Shown here in pieces: positions 22,984-31,727 of a DNA stretch of 55,640 bases. Numbering within the stretch: position 1 is the stretch's first letter; every line of letters starts with the position of its first letter. The stretch comes from Solirubrobacterales bacterium (GTDB lineage: Bacteria; Actinomycetota; Thermoleophilia; Solirubrobacterales; 70-9): NCBI GenBank assembly GCA_017304845.1, contig JAFKLL010000022.1, positions 1 through 55,640 of the forward strand, read 5' to 3'. The position numbers were made by a program, and so were the translations under genes. Below the pieces are notes generated by a model that was not told the DNA's origin, did no database searches, and saw only the letters and a program-made list of their open reading frames with translations.

Positions 22984-24263
22984 GCCGCCTCCGCCAGGAC
23001 CGGCCGTTGCCCCTGCGCGGCGAGGATCTGCTCCGCCGCCTGCCGTCCGGTCACCGCGCCGTCCTCGTGGAAGCCGTTGCGGAGCCAGGCCCCCGCGAAA
23101 TGGATCCCGTCCGCGCCGCTGACCTCGGGCCAGCGCCGCTGGGCGGCCACTGCCTCGGGCGTGAAGACGGGATGCTCGTAGGTGAAGCGGGCCAGCATCC
23201 GCTCGGGGTGGATCCGGTGCGCCACGTTCAGGGAGACGAAGAAACGACGCCGGCACCCCAGGTCCTGCAGACGGTTCATGTCGTAGGTGAGCGCGGTGCG
23301 GCCGCTCCCCTGCTCGCCGAGGTGGTAGTTCCAGCAGGCCCAGGCGGCACGACGGATCGGCATCACCGTGACGTCCGTGTGGAGCACCGCCTCGTTGGCC
23401 TGGTACGGCACCGCGCCGAGCAGGGCCGCCTCGTCAGCGGTCGGTTCGGCCAGCATCCGCAGCGCCTGATCCGAATGGGTGGCGATCAAGACCCGATCGA
23501 AACCCTCCGGGGACCGGCCCGCGACCTTGACCAACACCTGCTCGCCGAACCTGATCACCCTTTCGACCGGGCTGTCGGTGCGGATCGTCTCCGCGATCGG
23601 CGCGGTCAGGGCGTCAACGTAGGTTCGCGAGCCGCCGTCGACCGTCCGCCAGCGCGGGCGCTCGCGGAGCGAGAGCAGTCCGTGGTTGTCCAGGAACCGG
23701 GCCAGGAAGCCGGTTGGAAACTCGTCCATCCGGGCCGGGTCGGCCGACCAGACCGAGGCGACGAGGGGCACCACGATCCGTTCCGTCAACTCGGGCGAGA
23801 AACCCTCCTCGGCCAGGAAGCCGGATAGCGGGCGGCCCTCCTCCCCGCTCCGCGAGAGCTCCCGAAGCCTCTTCTGAAGCCGTGGCACTTCGAGCAACAT
23901 CCCCAGGAAGCGCGGATCGACCAGATGGCGAGGTCGGGCGAACAGCCCGCGCGCGGTGCGTCCCGTGAACTCGAAGTCGCCGTCGCTGACCGAGAAGCTC
24001 ATCGAGGAGGGGCGGCTCGCCACCCCGAGCTCTTCGAGCAGCCCCGAGAACTCGGGGTAGTTCCGTTCGTTGAAGACGATGAAGCCGGTGTCGATCCTCT
24101 CGGTGCCGCGCTCCGACTCGACTTCGACGGTGTTGGCATGCCCGCCGGTGCGAGAGTCCGCCTCGAAGACGGTCAGGTCGAGACTTCCAGAACGATGGTG
24201 CCGGCCGAGCAGATGGGCTGCCGAAAGCCCGGCTATGCCGGTGCCGATGATCGCGACTCTCAT
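22980..24263 (-). CDS. FAD-dependent amine-oxidase-like protein (lipid-modification operon)
   Basis: 427 residues. The N-terminal FAD motif MRVAIIGTGIAGLSAAHLLG is followed by FEADSRTGGHANTVEVE, and the C-terminal HFAGAWLRNGFHEDGAVTGRQAAEQIL closes the FAD site. This is the NAD(P)-binding/flavin amine oxidase subgroup seen beside DUF1365 and Cfa genes, proposed to oxidise or desaturate methylated fatty acids rather than amines. The ATG has GGGAGG upstream and TATCGG just before it. It heads the three-gene operon; the gene after it (−) is 24264-24295 away and belongs to another unit. Confidence 0.87.
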   Translation of the reverse strand: MRVAIIGTGIAGLSAAHLLGRHHRSGSLDLTVFEADSRTGGHANTVEVESERGTERIDTGFIVFNERNYPEFSGLLEELGVASRPSSMSFSVSDGDFEFTGRTARGLFARPRHLVDPRFLGMLLEVPRLQKRLRELSRSGEEGRPLSGFLAEEGFSPELTERIVVPLVASVWSADPARMDEFPTGFLARFLDNHGLLSLRERPRWRTVDGGSRTYVDALTAPIAETIRTDSPVERVIRFGEQVLVKVAGRSPEGFDRVLIATHSDQALRMLAEPTADEAALLGAVPYQANEAVLHTDVTVMPIRRAAWACWNYHLGEQGSGRTALTYDMNRLQDLGCRRRFFVSLNVAHRIHPERMLARFTYEHPVFTPEAVAAQRRWPEVSGADGIHFAGAWLRNGFHEDGAVTGRQAAEQILAAQGQRPVLAEAA

Positions 24264-24295
24264 ACCTCCCGATACGAGTCAGGAGGCTGCCTGGA

Positions 24296-26152
24296 TCAGC
24301 GCCTGCGCACGACCACCCTGATCCCGGTGCGAGTCGCCCGGAGGCCGCGCCCGGTCGCCCGAATGAGGAACTTGCGGGAACCGGCGCGCACGCCGTGGCG
24401 GAGCCGCAGGCCAAACCTCCGCCTCACGAATCGTCCGGGGCCGATCGACTTCACGGTCTGGCAGCGGAGGTTGCGGACGATCCGCGAGCGCACCGGACAG
24501 ATCCGCACGCCGCGGGCTGCGGTCTGGCCGGTGTTCCGCACGATCACGGAAACCCTTCGGGGGTGGCCGGGACGCAGCACGACGCGCCTCGGCTTGGCCT
24601 TGAGGGCGAGCCGAGCCGGTCGCGGAGGGTCGACGATCGGCGCCGGATCGGTCGCGGCGCCGGTCGTGGCGCCGAGCGGTTCGTCGACCTGCCGGGAGCG
24701 CAGCGCGGCAAGCGCGGCCCCGGCTTCGGGACCGTCGAACCAGGTGCGGCGAACCGAGGAGAAGTGGCTGACCGGCAGCTCCGGATAGCTGTCGGCGATG
24801 GTCGGGTCCGAGTTGTTCAACGGGGTGGTCATCAACGGACCGGCGGCCCCGTAGGAGTGGTCGTCGCCGGAGCAGAGCATCGAGCTGTTCGGGGCTGGGG
24901 TCGCCACGTCCTGGTAGTAGGAGCTGATGTCCACGTCGGTCAGGTCGGTGCTCAGCCGGGCGACGTTCGTGACCGTGCCCTGCGGGCCCGAGAACTGCTC
25001 CCAGTCGAACCGACCCGGGACCACCGAGTCCTGGACGCCGTCGATCGTCACCCCCGCCGGGTTGCGCTGGTTGCGGTACGTCATGCCGATCGCGTCCTCC
25101 GACATGTCCATCGCGGTCACGAACTGGTTGATACCCGGGTGGACCCGCAAAGTGGTGCGATTCTCGAAAAGACCCTCGTAGAAGACATACTCGCGTTGGG
25201 TGAAGGTGCCGCTGTTCGCCCCGATGAAAGAGCGAATCGCCCGGACCGGGCCGTCGATGTTGGCGATGAAGCCACCGCCGCCACGACTGAAGGTGAGCTC
25301 GTTGCGGCCGCAGCCGCTGGTGCCGACCGTCGACTTGTCGCCGTCGAGGATGTCGGCGCCGTCACCGGCGGCGATGGTCAGACCGTCGATCTGCCAGCGG
25401 GACGGGATCCCGACCGAGTAGCGGCCGGTCTCGACCACCGAGTCCTCGGGGTTGATCGGCGGGCCGTCGGCGTTGTCCCCCAGGCTTCCGAAGTTGTACG
25501 CGGTGCGGTAGGGACCGGGCAGGACGGGATCGAACTTCTGCTCGTATCGGACGAGATCGGCGCCGGCCGCCGGGTCGAGCCCGGTCGTCGTGACGAACAG
25601 GTAGAGGAACCGGGACTCGCCGGGGTCGAGCGGGTCGGTGACCCTGACCGGCGTGCGGGTATCCGGGTCGACTCCGGCCGGTGCGGGCTCGCCGGCGGCC
25701 GAGCCGGCCGCGTCTGAGGCCATCATCGCGACCTCATCGTTCTCGTCCAGCATCGGATCCCCCGCGGTGCCGGGTATCTCCGCGCCGCTTCCCTTGGGAT
25801 TGGCGGTCATGGTCTGCGGCACCCCGTCGGCCTCGGCCCAGGTGTCCGGGTCGGCGTAGGCCATCGCCTTGAACTCGCGAGTATTGCCCTGGAACTGCCG
25901 AACCGGCCGGTAGTCGATCAGCTTGCGCTCGTCGACCTGGACCGGCACCTGCCGCCACCCGTCGGCGTAGTTGAAGGCCACGATCGATCCGGGCCGGGCC
26001 CCGACCAGAAGCGGCGTGTCCGCCCCGGTCAACACGATCGGCTCCGAGTCCCGGTCGTCCAGACCGGCTGCCGCTGCGCCGGCAGGAATCATCAGGCCGA
26101 GGGCGACCAGCCCGGCGAGGAACGGATTGAGTACAGCGCGACGAACGGCCAT
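24296..26152 (-). CDS. Large exported protein with basic CARDB-like C-terminal domain
   Basis: About 618 residues. A signal peptide (basic start, LAGLVALGLMIPAG, cut after AAAA) directs export. The central 480 residues are rich in Asp/Gly/Thr and look like a beta-rich extracellular domain; I recognise no family. From about residue 515 the character changes: roughly 100 residues very rich in Arg and Lys that contain an immunoglobulin-like CARDB pattern (VSVIVRNTGQTAARGVRICP) ending in VVVRRR. A TTG at 26197 overlapping the MFS stop (TTGA) would add 15 residues; I prefer the ATG at 26152 because it gives a normal signal peptide. It is probably coupled to the exporter gene. Confidence 0.75.
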   Translation of the reverse strand: MAVRRAVLNPFLAGLVALGLMIPAGAAAAGLDDRDSEPIVLTGADTPLLVGARPGSIVAFNYADGWRQVPVQVDERKLIDYRPVRQFQGNTREFKAMAYADPDTWAEADGVPQTMTANPKGSGAEIPGTAGDPMLDENDEVAMMASDAAGSAAGEPAPAGVDPDTRTPVRVTDPLDPGESRFLYLFVTTTGLDPAAGADLVRYEQKFDPVLPGPYRTAYNFGSLGDNADGPPINPEDSVVETGRYSVGIPSRWQIDGLTIAAGDGADILDGDKSTVGTSGCGRNELTFSRGGGGFIANIDGPVRAIRSFIGANSGTFTQREYVFYEGLFENRTTLRVHPGINQFVTAMDMSEDAIGMTYRNQRNPAGVTIDGVQDSVVPGRFDWEQFSGPQGTVTNVARLSTDLTDVDISSYYQDVATPAPNSSMLCSGDDHSYGAAGPLMTTPLNNSDPTIADSYPELPVSHFSSVRRTWFDGPEAGAALAALRSRQVDEPLGATTGAATDPAPIVDPPRPARLALKAKPRRVVLRPGHPRRVSVIVRNTGQTAARGVRICPVRSRIVRNLRCQTVKSIGPGRFVRRRFGLRLRHGVRAGSRKFLIRATGRGLRATRTGIRVVVRRR

Positions 26153-26193
26153 CGTTGGCTTGAACAGCGTCCGGGCCTTGAGGTTGCGCCGAC

Positions 26194-27573
26194 TCAACCC
26201 GATGGGTCGGTGCTGACCGCCCGGACCCGAGGGCCGACCACGAAGCAGACGATCAGGAACCCGACCAGGGCGGCCGCCGCGTTGAACCGGAAGGCGACGT
26301 GGAGGCCGCCGATCAGCCCGTCGGCCGAGGCGAACAGGGTCGTGGTCAGCGCCAGCCCGACCGAGCCGCCGGCGACCTGGAACATGTAGATGATCCCGCC
26401 CGCCAGGCTGGAGCGGGACTCGTCGACCGCGGTCACCCCGATCGTGGTCGCCGAGGAGTAGAAGAGCCCGACCCCGATGCCGAGCACGATCAGCCCGGGC
26501 ACGATCCCGGCGATCGCCCCGCTCCCCTTGACCCCGAACGAGAGCAACAGCGGCCCGGCCGCGATGCAGGCCGCGCCCAGGGTCACGATCGAGCGCCCGC
26601 CCACCCGGTTGTAGAGCGGCCCGGCGACGAAGGAGGTGAGGGCGAAGACCCCCATGAAGGGCAGCAGCCCGAGGCCGGACTCGAAGGCGGAGAAGTCGGC
26701 CGCCCGCTGCAGGTATTGCGGGATGTAGAACAGCGCCGAGAAGAAGGTCGCGGAGACGAAGAGGATGGCCAGGCAGATCGCCGTGAAGGCGGTGTTGCTC
26801 ATCACGTCGCCGGGCACGAGGGCATGCGCGCCGGCCCGCCGCTCGACCCGGAAGAACGCGAAGAGGAAGGCCAGGGCGACCACCATCGAGCCGATGATCC
26901 GCGGGTCCCCCCAGCCCAGGTCCACGACCTGGTCGAGCGCGACCATGAGGGTGACCAGGCCGAGCGAGACCGTGGCGATGCCGGCGTAGTCGATCCGGCG
27001 GTCATCCGTCTCGGGCCTGGGTTGGTGGATCAGGAAGTAGACCGCGGCGATCGCGATCAGGGCGATCGGGACGTTGAGGAAGAGGATCGCCCGCCAGCTC
27101 ACGAACTCGGTCAGGGCGCCGCCGATCATCGGGCCGAGCGCGTTGCCGACCCCCGCCACCCCGAGGATCAGCCCGCCTGCCAGCCCGGCCTTCTCCTCCG
27201 GCAGCAGGGCGAAGGTCATGCCGAGCACGGCCGGCCACATCAGGGCGCCGCCGATTCCCATCACCGCCCGGGTCGCGATCAGCCAGGCCTCGGTCTGGGC
27301 CACGGCGGCGGCCAGCGAGGCGACGAGGAAGACCGACGCCCCGACGAAGAAGGCCTCGCGGCGCCCGAAGAGATCGGCCAGGCGCCCGCCGGTGACGATC
27401 AGCACCCCGAAGACCAGCGCGTAGGCGTTGACCACCCACTGGACGGTGGTGACGCTGGTGTCGAAGTCCTTCTCGATCGCGGGCAGGGCGACGTTCATCG
27501 CGGTGATGTCGTTGGCGATGACGAACACGCCGAGGGCCATCGCTCCCATGGCCAGGACGGTGGACCGAGTCAC
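26194..27573 (-). CDS. MFS transporter, DHA2 (14-helix) drug:H+ antiporter family
   Basis: 459 residues with about 14 hydrophobic helices. First-helix motif NDITAMNVALPAIEKDF, motif A GGRLADLFGRREAFF and the motif C-like GVAGVGNALGPMIGG place it in the DHA2 exporters. It probably exports drugs or metabolites. The GTG start is 6 bases after TAGGGT (leaderless). The gene for the 618-residue exported protein follows directly and could share its message. No regulator gene is adjacent. Confidence 0.87.
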   Translation of the reverse strand: MTRSTVLAMGAMALGVFVIANDITAMNVALPAIEKDFDTSVTTVQWVVNAYALVFGVLIVTGGRLADLFGRREAFFVGASVFLVASLAAAVAQTEAWLIATRAVMGIGGALMWPAVLGMTFALLPEEKAGLAGGLILGVAGVGNALGPMIGGALTEFVSWRAILFLNVPIALIAIAAVYFLIHQPRPETDDRRIDYAGIATVSLGLVTLMVALDQVVDLGWGDPRIIGSMVVALAFLFAFFRVERRAGAHALVPGDVMSNTAFTAICLAILFVSATFFSALFYIPQYLQRAADFSAFESGLGLLPFMGVFALTSFVAGPLYNRVGGRSIVTLGAACIAAGPLLLSFGVKGSGAIAGIVPGLIVLGIGVGLFYSSATTIGVTAVDESRSSLAGGIIYMFQVAGGSVGLALTTTLFASADGLIGGLHVAFRFNAAAALVGFLIVCFVVGPRVRAVSTDPSG

Positions 27574-27579
27574 GGTCCC

Positions 27580-27585
27580 ACCCTA
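27580..27585 (-). promoter_or_regulatory. -10 element for the DHA2 transporter (leaderless)
   Basis: TAGGGT on the minus strand, 6 bases before the GTG. Confidence 0.5.
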
Positions 27586-27664
27586 TTCCCTGAACCCGGA
27601 TTGATCCACTGCCCGGCGGCTCACGTATGCCCGATTGACGGCGCAACCACAACGAGGAGGCGAC

Positions 27665-28360
27665 ATGCCGGCAGCCAAGAACAAGCCAACGGAAGCGGGC
27701 CGGGAGGAGCGCGGCTTCGGGAGGAGCGGGGTCTCCCGCCGCCAGTTGATGTCGATGGCGGGAGGATCGGTCGCCCTCGGCGCGCTGTTGGCCGCCTGCG
27801 GCTCGGATGACTCCGATTCGGGCGAGACCGGCTCAACCGGGCCCACCGGGTCGGCCATGGCCGACGACAGCACCGCCCAGTTCGGCAAGGGCGACGTCGG
27901 GATCATGAACTACGCCCTGACTCTCGAGTACCTCGAGACGGCGTTCTACGACGACGTGGCCAAGAGCGGCCTGTTCAAGGGCGGCGATCTGGAGACGATC
28001 CGCAAGTTCGGCGGCCAGGAGGCCGAGCACGTGGCCGCCCTGACCGCCGCGGTCAAGCAGGCGGGCGGCAAGCCGGCCCCGAAGCCGAAGACCGAGTTCC
28101 CGCTGAACAACGCCGGTCAGGTGCTGCGCCTGGCAGCCACGGTGGAGAACCTCGGGGCCGCGGCCTATCTCGGCCAGGCGGCTCGGATCCGGAGCCCCGA
28201 GGTGCTCGCCGCGGCGCTCTCGATCCACAGCGTCGAGGGCCGCCACGCCGCGGTGCTCAACACCCTGCTCGGCAAGACCCCGGTGCCGGATGGCCCGTTC
28301 GCGGAGCCGGCCGCCGCGGGCATGGTCCTGAACGCGGTCCAGCCGTTCATCGTCAGCTGA
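27665..28360 (+). CDS. Tat-exported ferritin-like domain lipoprotein
   Basis: 231 residues. The N-terminus carries a twin-arginine signal (SRRQLMSMAGGSVALGALLAAC) whose Cys at about 46 also fits a lipobox, then a Ser/Asp/Gly linker. The rest is a four-helix ferritin-like domain of the PF13668 (Ferritin_2) type with candidate metal ligands in ALTLEYLETAFY, GGQEAEHVAAL, TVENLGAAAY and SVEGRHAAVL. Members include desiccation-related proteins; metal or oxidase activity is unproven. GAGGAGG lies 6 bases before the ATG. It heads a probable four-gene operon with a second ferritin-like protein, an ECF sigma factor and its anti-sigma. Confidence 0.87.
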   Translation: MPAAKNKPTEAGREERGFGRSGVSRRQLMSMAGGSVALGALLAACGSDDSDSGETGSTGPTGSAMADDSTAQFGKGDVGIMNYALTLEYLETAFYDDVAKSGLFKGGDLETIRKFGGQEAEHVAALTAAVKQAGGKPAPKPKTEFPLNNAGQVLRLAATVENLGAAAYLGQAARIRSPEVLAAALSIHSVEGRHAAVLNTLLGKTPVPDGPFAEPAAAGMVLNAVQPFIVS

Positions 28361-28387
28361 CGGTCGGCCGAAAGAAAGGAAAGTCAC

Positions 28388-29032
28388 ATGACTGAGATCA
28401 AGACAGAGAACGAGATGGCCCACCCCGAACTGGCGGCGGTGGAAGTCGAAGGCACCGAGCGCAGCGACTTCCTGCTCAAGGGCGCCCTGGCCGCCGGAGC
28501 GATCTTCGGCCTGGGGGCGGTCAGCCCCTTCGTCCGGGGCGCGATGGGCGCCGGTGGAGGCAAGGGAGACGTCGGCATCCTCAACTACGCGCTGACCCTC
28601 GAGTACCTCGAGTCGGCCTTCTATGCGGAGGCTCTCAAGAAGCTCTCGCTCAAGGGCGGCCTCAAGGATCTGATCACCACCATCTCGACCGACGAGGACG
28701 CTCACGTCAAGGCGCTCTCCCAGACGATCAGGGATCTGAAGGGCAAGCCGGTCAAGGCGCCGAAGGTCGAGTTCCCCTACTCGGACGTGGCGGGCTTCAC
28801 CAAGCTGGCCGAGACGATCGAGAATGTCGGCGTCAGTGCCTACAACGGCGCCGCCCCGATGATCAAGTCGAAGGAAGTCCTCTCGGCGGCCGGCAGCATC
28901 GTCCAGGTCGAGGCCCGGCACGCGGCGGCGATCGCCCTCCAGAACGGGAGCCGGCCCGCACCCGACGCCTTCGACAAGACGATGACCCAGGCCCAGGTGC
29001 TGAAGGCGGTCCAGCCTTTCCTGACCGCTTGA
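28388..29032 (+). CDS. Second exported ferritin-like domain protein
   Basis: 214 residues, a paralogue of the gene before it: GDVGILNYALTLEYLESAFY, STDEDAHVKAL, ETIENVGVSAY and QVEARHAAAI align with the same four helices, with identical spacing. The N-terminus (RSDFLLKGALAAGAIFGLGA) looks like a Tat signal that has lost the second arginine and lacks a lipobox Cys, so export route and anchoring may differ from its neighbour. It lies 27 bases after the first gene, with GAAAGGAAAG as ribosome site. Tandem duplication is the likely origin. Confidence 0.85.
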   Translation: MTEIKTENEMAHPELAAVEVEGTERSDFLLKGALAAGAIFGLGAVSPFVRGAMGAGGGKGDVGILNYALTLEYLESAFYAEALKKLSLKGGLKDLITTISTDEDAHVKALSQTIRDLKGKPVKAPKVEFPYSDVAGFTKLAETIENVGVSAYNGAAPMIKSKEVLSAAGSIVQVEARHAAAIALQNGSRPAPDAFDKTMTQAQVLKAVQPFLTA

Positions 29033-29059
29033 TTCAAGGCGGGAAAACAGGGGATTGAG

Positions 29060-29647
29060 ATGGACATGGAACGAGTCCCCGCGCAGCCCCCGGACGAGGT
29101 GCTGCTCGTCCGAGCCGGCAACCGCGACAAGGATGCGTTCGAGTCCTTCTACGACCGCTTCGAGCGACGAGCCTTCTCGCTCGCCTACCGGATCGTCGGC
29201 GACCGCCAGCAGGCCGAGGACGCGGTTCAGGACGGGTTCCTCGCGATCTGGAAGAACGCCGGCCACTACGACCCGGCCCGTGGCAGCGCCGGCGCCTGGG
29301 CTCTCGGAATCGTCCGCAATCGGGCGATAGACGTGCTCAGGAGCCGTGCGAGCCGCACCCCGGACCTCGATCACGACGACGACGCGGCCCTCGAGAGTCG
29401 CGCGTCGGAGCTGCGGACCGAGGAGCAGGCGTTGCGGCGCGAGACCGGCCGCGAGATCCGTTCGACTCTCTCCACCCTTCCGGAGAACCAGTCGCGCGTG
29501 ATCGGGCTCGCCTTCTACGGTGGATTCAGCCAGACCGAGATCTCCGATCTGCTCGAGTTGCCGCTCGGCACGGTCAAGGGCAGGATGAGATTGGGCATGG
29601 AGAAGCTCAGGGGCGAGTTGAGCTCTTACGAAGGAGACCAGGCATGA
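29060..29647 (+). CDS. ECF RNA polymerase sigma factor (SigK-like)
   Basis: 195 residues with region 2 (FYDRFERRAFSLAYRIVGDRQQAEDAVQDGFLAIW, cited here in parts: FYDRFERRAF and AEDAVQDGFLAIW, about 29-66) and region 4 (LPENQSRVIGLAFYGGFSQT, then LPLGTVKGRMRLGMEKL, about 140-182). It recruits polymerase to stress promoters and is held by the anti-sigma encoded next, with which it overlaps by ATGA. Position 27 bases after the ferritin-like gene suggests it is co-transcribed with, and perhaps drives, the ferritin-like genes. Direct target boxes were not identified. Confidence 0.92.
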   Translation: MDMERVPAQPPDEVLLVRAGNRDKDAFESFYDRFERRAFSLAYRIVGDRQQAEDAVQDGFLAIWKNAGHYDPARGSAGAWALGIVRNRAIDVLRSRASRTPDLDHDDDAALESRASELRTEEQALRRETGREIRSTLSTLPENQSRVIGLAFYGGFSQTEISDLLELPLGTVKGRMRLGMEKLRGELSSYEGDQA

Positions 29648-30327
29648 ACAGCGGGCACGAGAGATTCAAGCAGCAGCTCCCGGCCTACCTACTGGGCTCG
29701 CTCGGCCAGGCCGAGCGGCTCGATTTCGAGCACCACCTGCGGGGCTGCGCCGAGTGCCGGGCGGAGCTCGACTGGCTGGAGCCGGCGGTCGACGTCCTGG
29801 CCGCCGACGTCGAGCAGGTCGATCCCTCCCCGGATCTGAAGCGGAAGGTGATGGCCTCGGTCGAGGCCGACCTGGCCGAGACAGCTCCCTCGCCGGCGTC
29901 CGGTCGGCTGAGTGTCCTGCTGCGGCCGGCGGTACTCGGCGCGGTCGCGGCAGCGCTCTTCCTCGGGCTGATGGTCGGCTACCTGGTGGACGGCGATGGA
30001 GGCCCCGACGGCCCGACCCGCCAAGTGGTCACCGGCAATTCGACCATCGGGGCCGACGCCGTGATGATCGCCTCGAACGGCACCGGCACCTTGAAGGTGA
30101 GCAATCTGAAGAAGCCGGGCCCGGGCCGGGTCTACCAGGCCTGGATCCAGCGCGGGCAGGAGATCGAGCCGACCGATGCGCTCTTCGTGCCCCGCGGGGA
30201 CGGCACAGCCGTGGCCAGCATCCCGGACATCCGCGGGGTCAGCGCGGTGATGGTCAGCGCCGAGCCGGATGGCGGCAGCGAACAGCCGACCACCGCGCCG
30301 GTGATCACGGTGACCATGCCGAGCTGA
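29644..30327 (+). CDS. Membrane anti-sigma factor, RskA-like with zinc motif
   Basis: 227 residues. The N-terminal cytoplasmic anti-sigma domain has the ZAS zinc motif H31-x3-C35-x2-C38 (HLRGCAEC). One transmembrane helix follows near 98-115 (VLGAVAAALFLGLMVGYLV), then an extracytoplasmic RskA domain (VSNLKKPGPGRVYQAWI, IPDIRGVSAVMVSAEP). It should bind the preceding ECF sigma factor and release it on an envelope or redox signal, through proteolysis as known for RskA. Coupled by ATGA to the sigma gene. Confidence 0.9.
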   Translation: MNSGHERFKQQLPAYLLGSLGQAERLDFEHHLRGCAECRAELDWLEPAVDVLAADVEQVDPSPDLKRKVMASVEADLAETAPSPASGRLSVLLRPAVLGAVAAALFLGLMVGYLVDGDGGPDGPTRQVVTGNSTIGADAVMIASNGTGTLKVSNLKKPGPGRVYQAWIQRGQEIEPTDALFVPRGDGTAVASIPDIRGVSAVMVSAEPDGGSEQPTTAPVITVTMPS

Positions 30328-30341
30328 GAGAGTGGCCCGGG

Positions 30342-30347
30342 TATTCT
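30342..30347 (+). promoter_or_regulatory. -10 element for greA (leaderless)
   Basis: TATTCT, 7 bases before the ATG, only 14 bases after the anti-sigma stop. Confidence 0.55.
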
Positions 30348-30354
30348 GGGCCGC

Positions 30355-30831
30355 ATGACTGATTCAGAGGAGAGCGGCGAGTCGATCACTGCCGAAGGCC
30401 TGGCCCAGCTCGAGACCGAACTGGCCGAACTGGAGGGCCCCGCCCGCGAGAAGATCGCCGAGCGCCTCAAGGTCGCCCGCGAACTCGGTGACCTGAAGGA
30501 GAACGCCGAGTACCACATCGCCAAGGAGGACCAGGCCCATCTGGAGACCAAGATCCAGCGTCTGCGGGAGCGGCAGCGCAACGCGGTGGTGGTCGACGTC
30601 GACGCGTCCAGCGACGCCTTCGCCTTCGGCCGGACGGCCAAGGTCACCGACGACGCCGGTCGCACCCATCGCTGGACCCTGGTCGGCTCGACCGAGGCCA
30701 ACCTCGCCGAGGGCAGGCTCAGCGCCGAGTCCCCGGTCGGTCAGGCGCTGCGGAACCACCGGGTCGGAGAGACGGTGAAGATCGCCACGCCGAAGGGCGA
30801 GCGGACCTTCACCATCGACTCCGTCTCCTGA
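30355..30831 (+). CDS. greA: Transcription elongation factor GreA
   Basis: 158 residues, the usual GreA length. The N-terminal coiled coil has the catalytic-tip signature ARELGDLKENAEYHIAKEDQ in the form GDLKENAEYH (acidic residues D and E at the tip) and the C-terminal FKBP-like domain includes SPVGQALRNHRVGETVKIATP. It rescues backtracked RNA polymerase by stimulating RNA cleavage. A TATTCT hexamer 7 bases before the ATG suggests its own leaderless promoter, separate from the sigma/anti-sigma operon. Confidence 0.95.
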   Translation: MTDSEESGESITAEGLAQLETELAELEGPAREKIAERLKVARELGDLKENAEYHIAKEDQAHLETKIQRLRERQRNAVVVDVDASSDAFAFGRTAKVTDDAGRTHRWTLVGSTEANLAEGRLSAESPVGQALRNHRVGETVKIATPKGERTFTIDSVS

Positions 30832-30832
30832 G

Positions 30833-31651
30833 CTACTTGATCCGGGTCACCGTGACCCGGGTCTCGATCGTCCAGCACTTGCGGAAGCCGGTTCCCGCGA
30901 GCGCGGGGCAGCGATCCGTCTTGACCGGCTGCCAGCCGGTGGTCTCGTCGCGGATCTCGCCGAACTCACGCGAGCCCCTCCAGACCTGCCGCTGACCCTT
31001 CTTCAACTTCGAGATCAACTCCAGGCCACGGCGGAAGTGGCCGTCCCTCATCTGGTCGACCGAGTCGAAGAACGGATTCGACTTGCCGCAGAAGTCGTGG
31101 TTGCTCTGGCTGAAGCCGTACCTGAGGAAGAGGGTGCTGCCGGGCTTCTCGTCGTCGTACTCGAGCTCGAAGGGCAGCCGGCCCTGTTTCCGGCACTGCT
31201 TCTTGACCGTCTTGACGCCGCTCGGCTCGGTGCCGTCGCACTCACCCAGCTCACCGCCGCAGGCCGGCACGTAGTTGTGCTTGTCGGTCACGTTCTGGCG
31301 GTTGGTCGTCTTCGCGATCGTGCCCCGCAGCGGGTAGAACTGGAAGCCCGGATCCTCGAAGCCCTTGGGGAAGTCGCCGGTGAAGCGGGCCCCGCGGAAG
31401 AGGATGCCTCGATTGGTGGTGAACCCGGAGGTGATGTTTCCCCTCGTCTTCGACCAGACCCGGTTGCCGGCCGGGTAGTTCTCGCTCTGCTCATGCCAAT
31501 CATGGACGTAGAGGCCGTCGAGCTGCACCCGGTAGGTCATCTGCTCGAGCTTGACCTTGCCCTGGGCGAGCGAGCCGGCGGCCAGCCCGAGGAAGAGGAC
31601 CGAGAGCAGGGCCAGGACGAAACGGCGGAATGTCTTGATGTCTGCGTTCAT
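30833..31651 (-). CDS. Exported cysteine-containing protein of unknown function
   Basis: 272 residues. The N-terminus (FRRFVLALLSVLFLGLAAGSLAQG) is a signal peptide. The mature part is polar, rich in charged and aromatic residues, with six cysteines that could form three disulfides (near ACGGELGEC, KKQCRK, DFCGKS, DRCPAL, RKCWT). I recognise no family. The frame continues upstream of 31651 but without signal-like or conserved sequence, so I start at this ATG. It converges on greA with one base between stops. Confidence 0.65.
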   Translation of the reverse strand: MNADIKTFRRFVLALLSVLFLGLAAGSLAQGKVKLEQMTYRVQLDGLYVHDWHEQSENYPAGNRVWSKTRGNITSGFTTNRGILFRGARFTGDFPKGFEDPGFQFYPLRGTIAKTTNRQNVTDKHNYVPACGGELGECDGTEPSGVKTVKKQCRKQGRLPFELEYDDEKPGSTLFLRYGFSQSNHDFCGKSNPFFDSVDQMRDGHFRRGLELISKLKKGQRQVWRGSREFGEIRDETTGWQPVKTDRCPALAGTGFRKCWTIETRVTVTRIK

Positions 31652-31714
31652 GGAGGGGAGGCTCGCGAACGCCCCTTGCGGCCGGATTGCGTCGACCCGC
31701 AAGGTTCGAGGCCG

Positions 31715-31720
31715 TATCCT
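31715..31720 (+). promoter_or_regulatory. -10 element for the 90-residue protein gene (leaderless)
   Basis: TATCCT, 7 bases before the ATG. Confidence 0.5.
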
Positions 31721-31727
31721 CTTGCCC

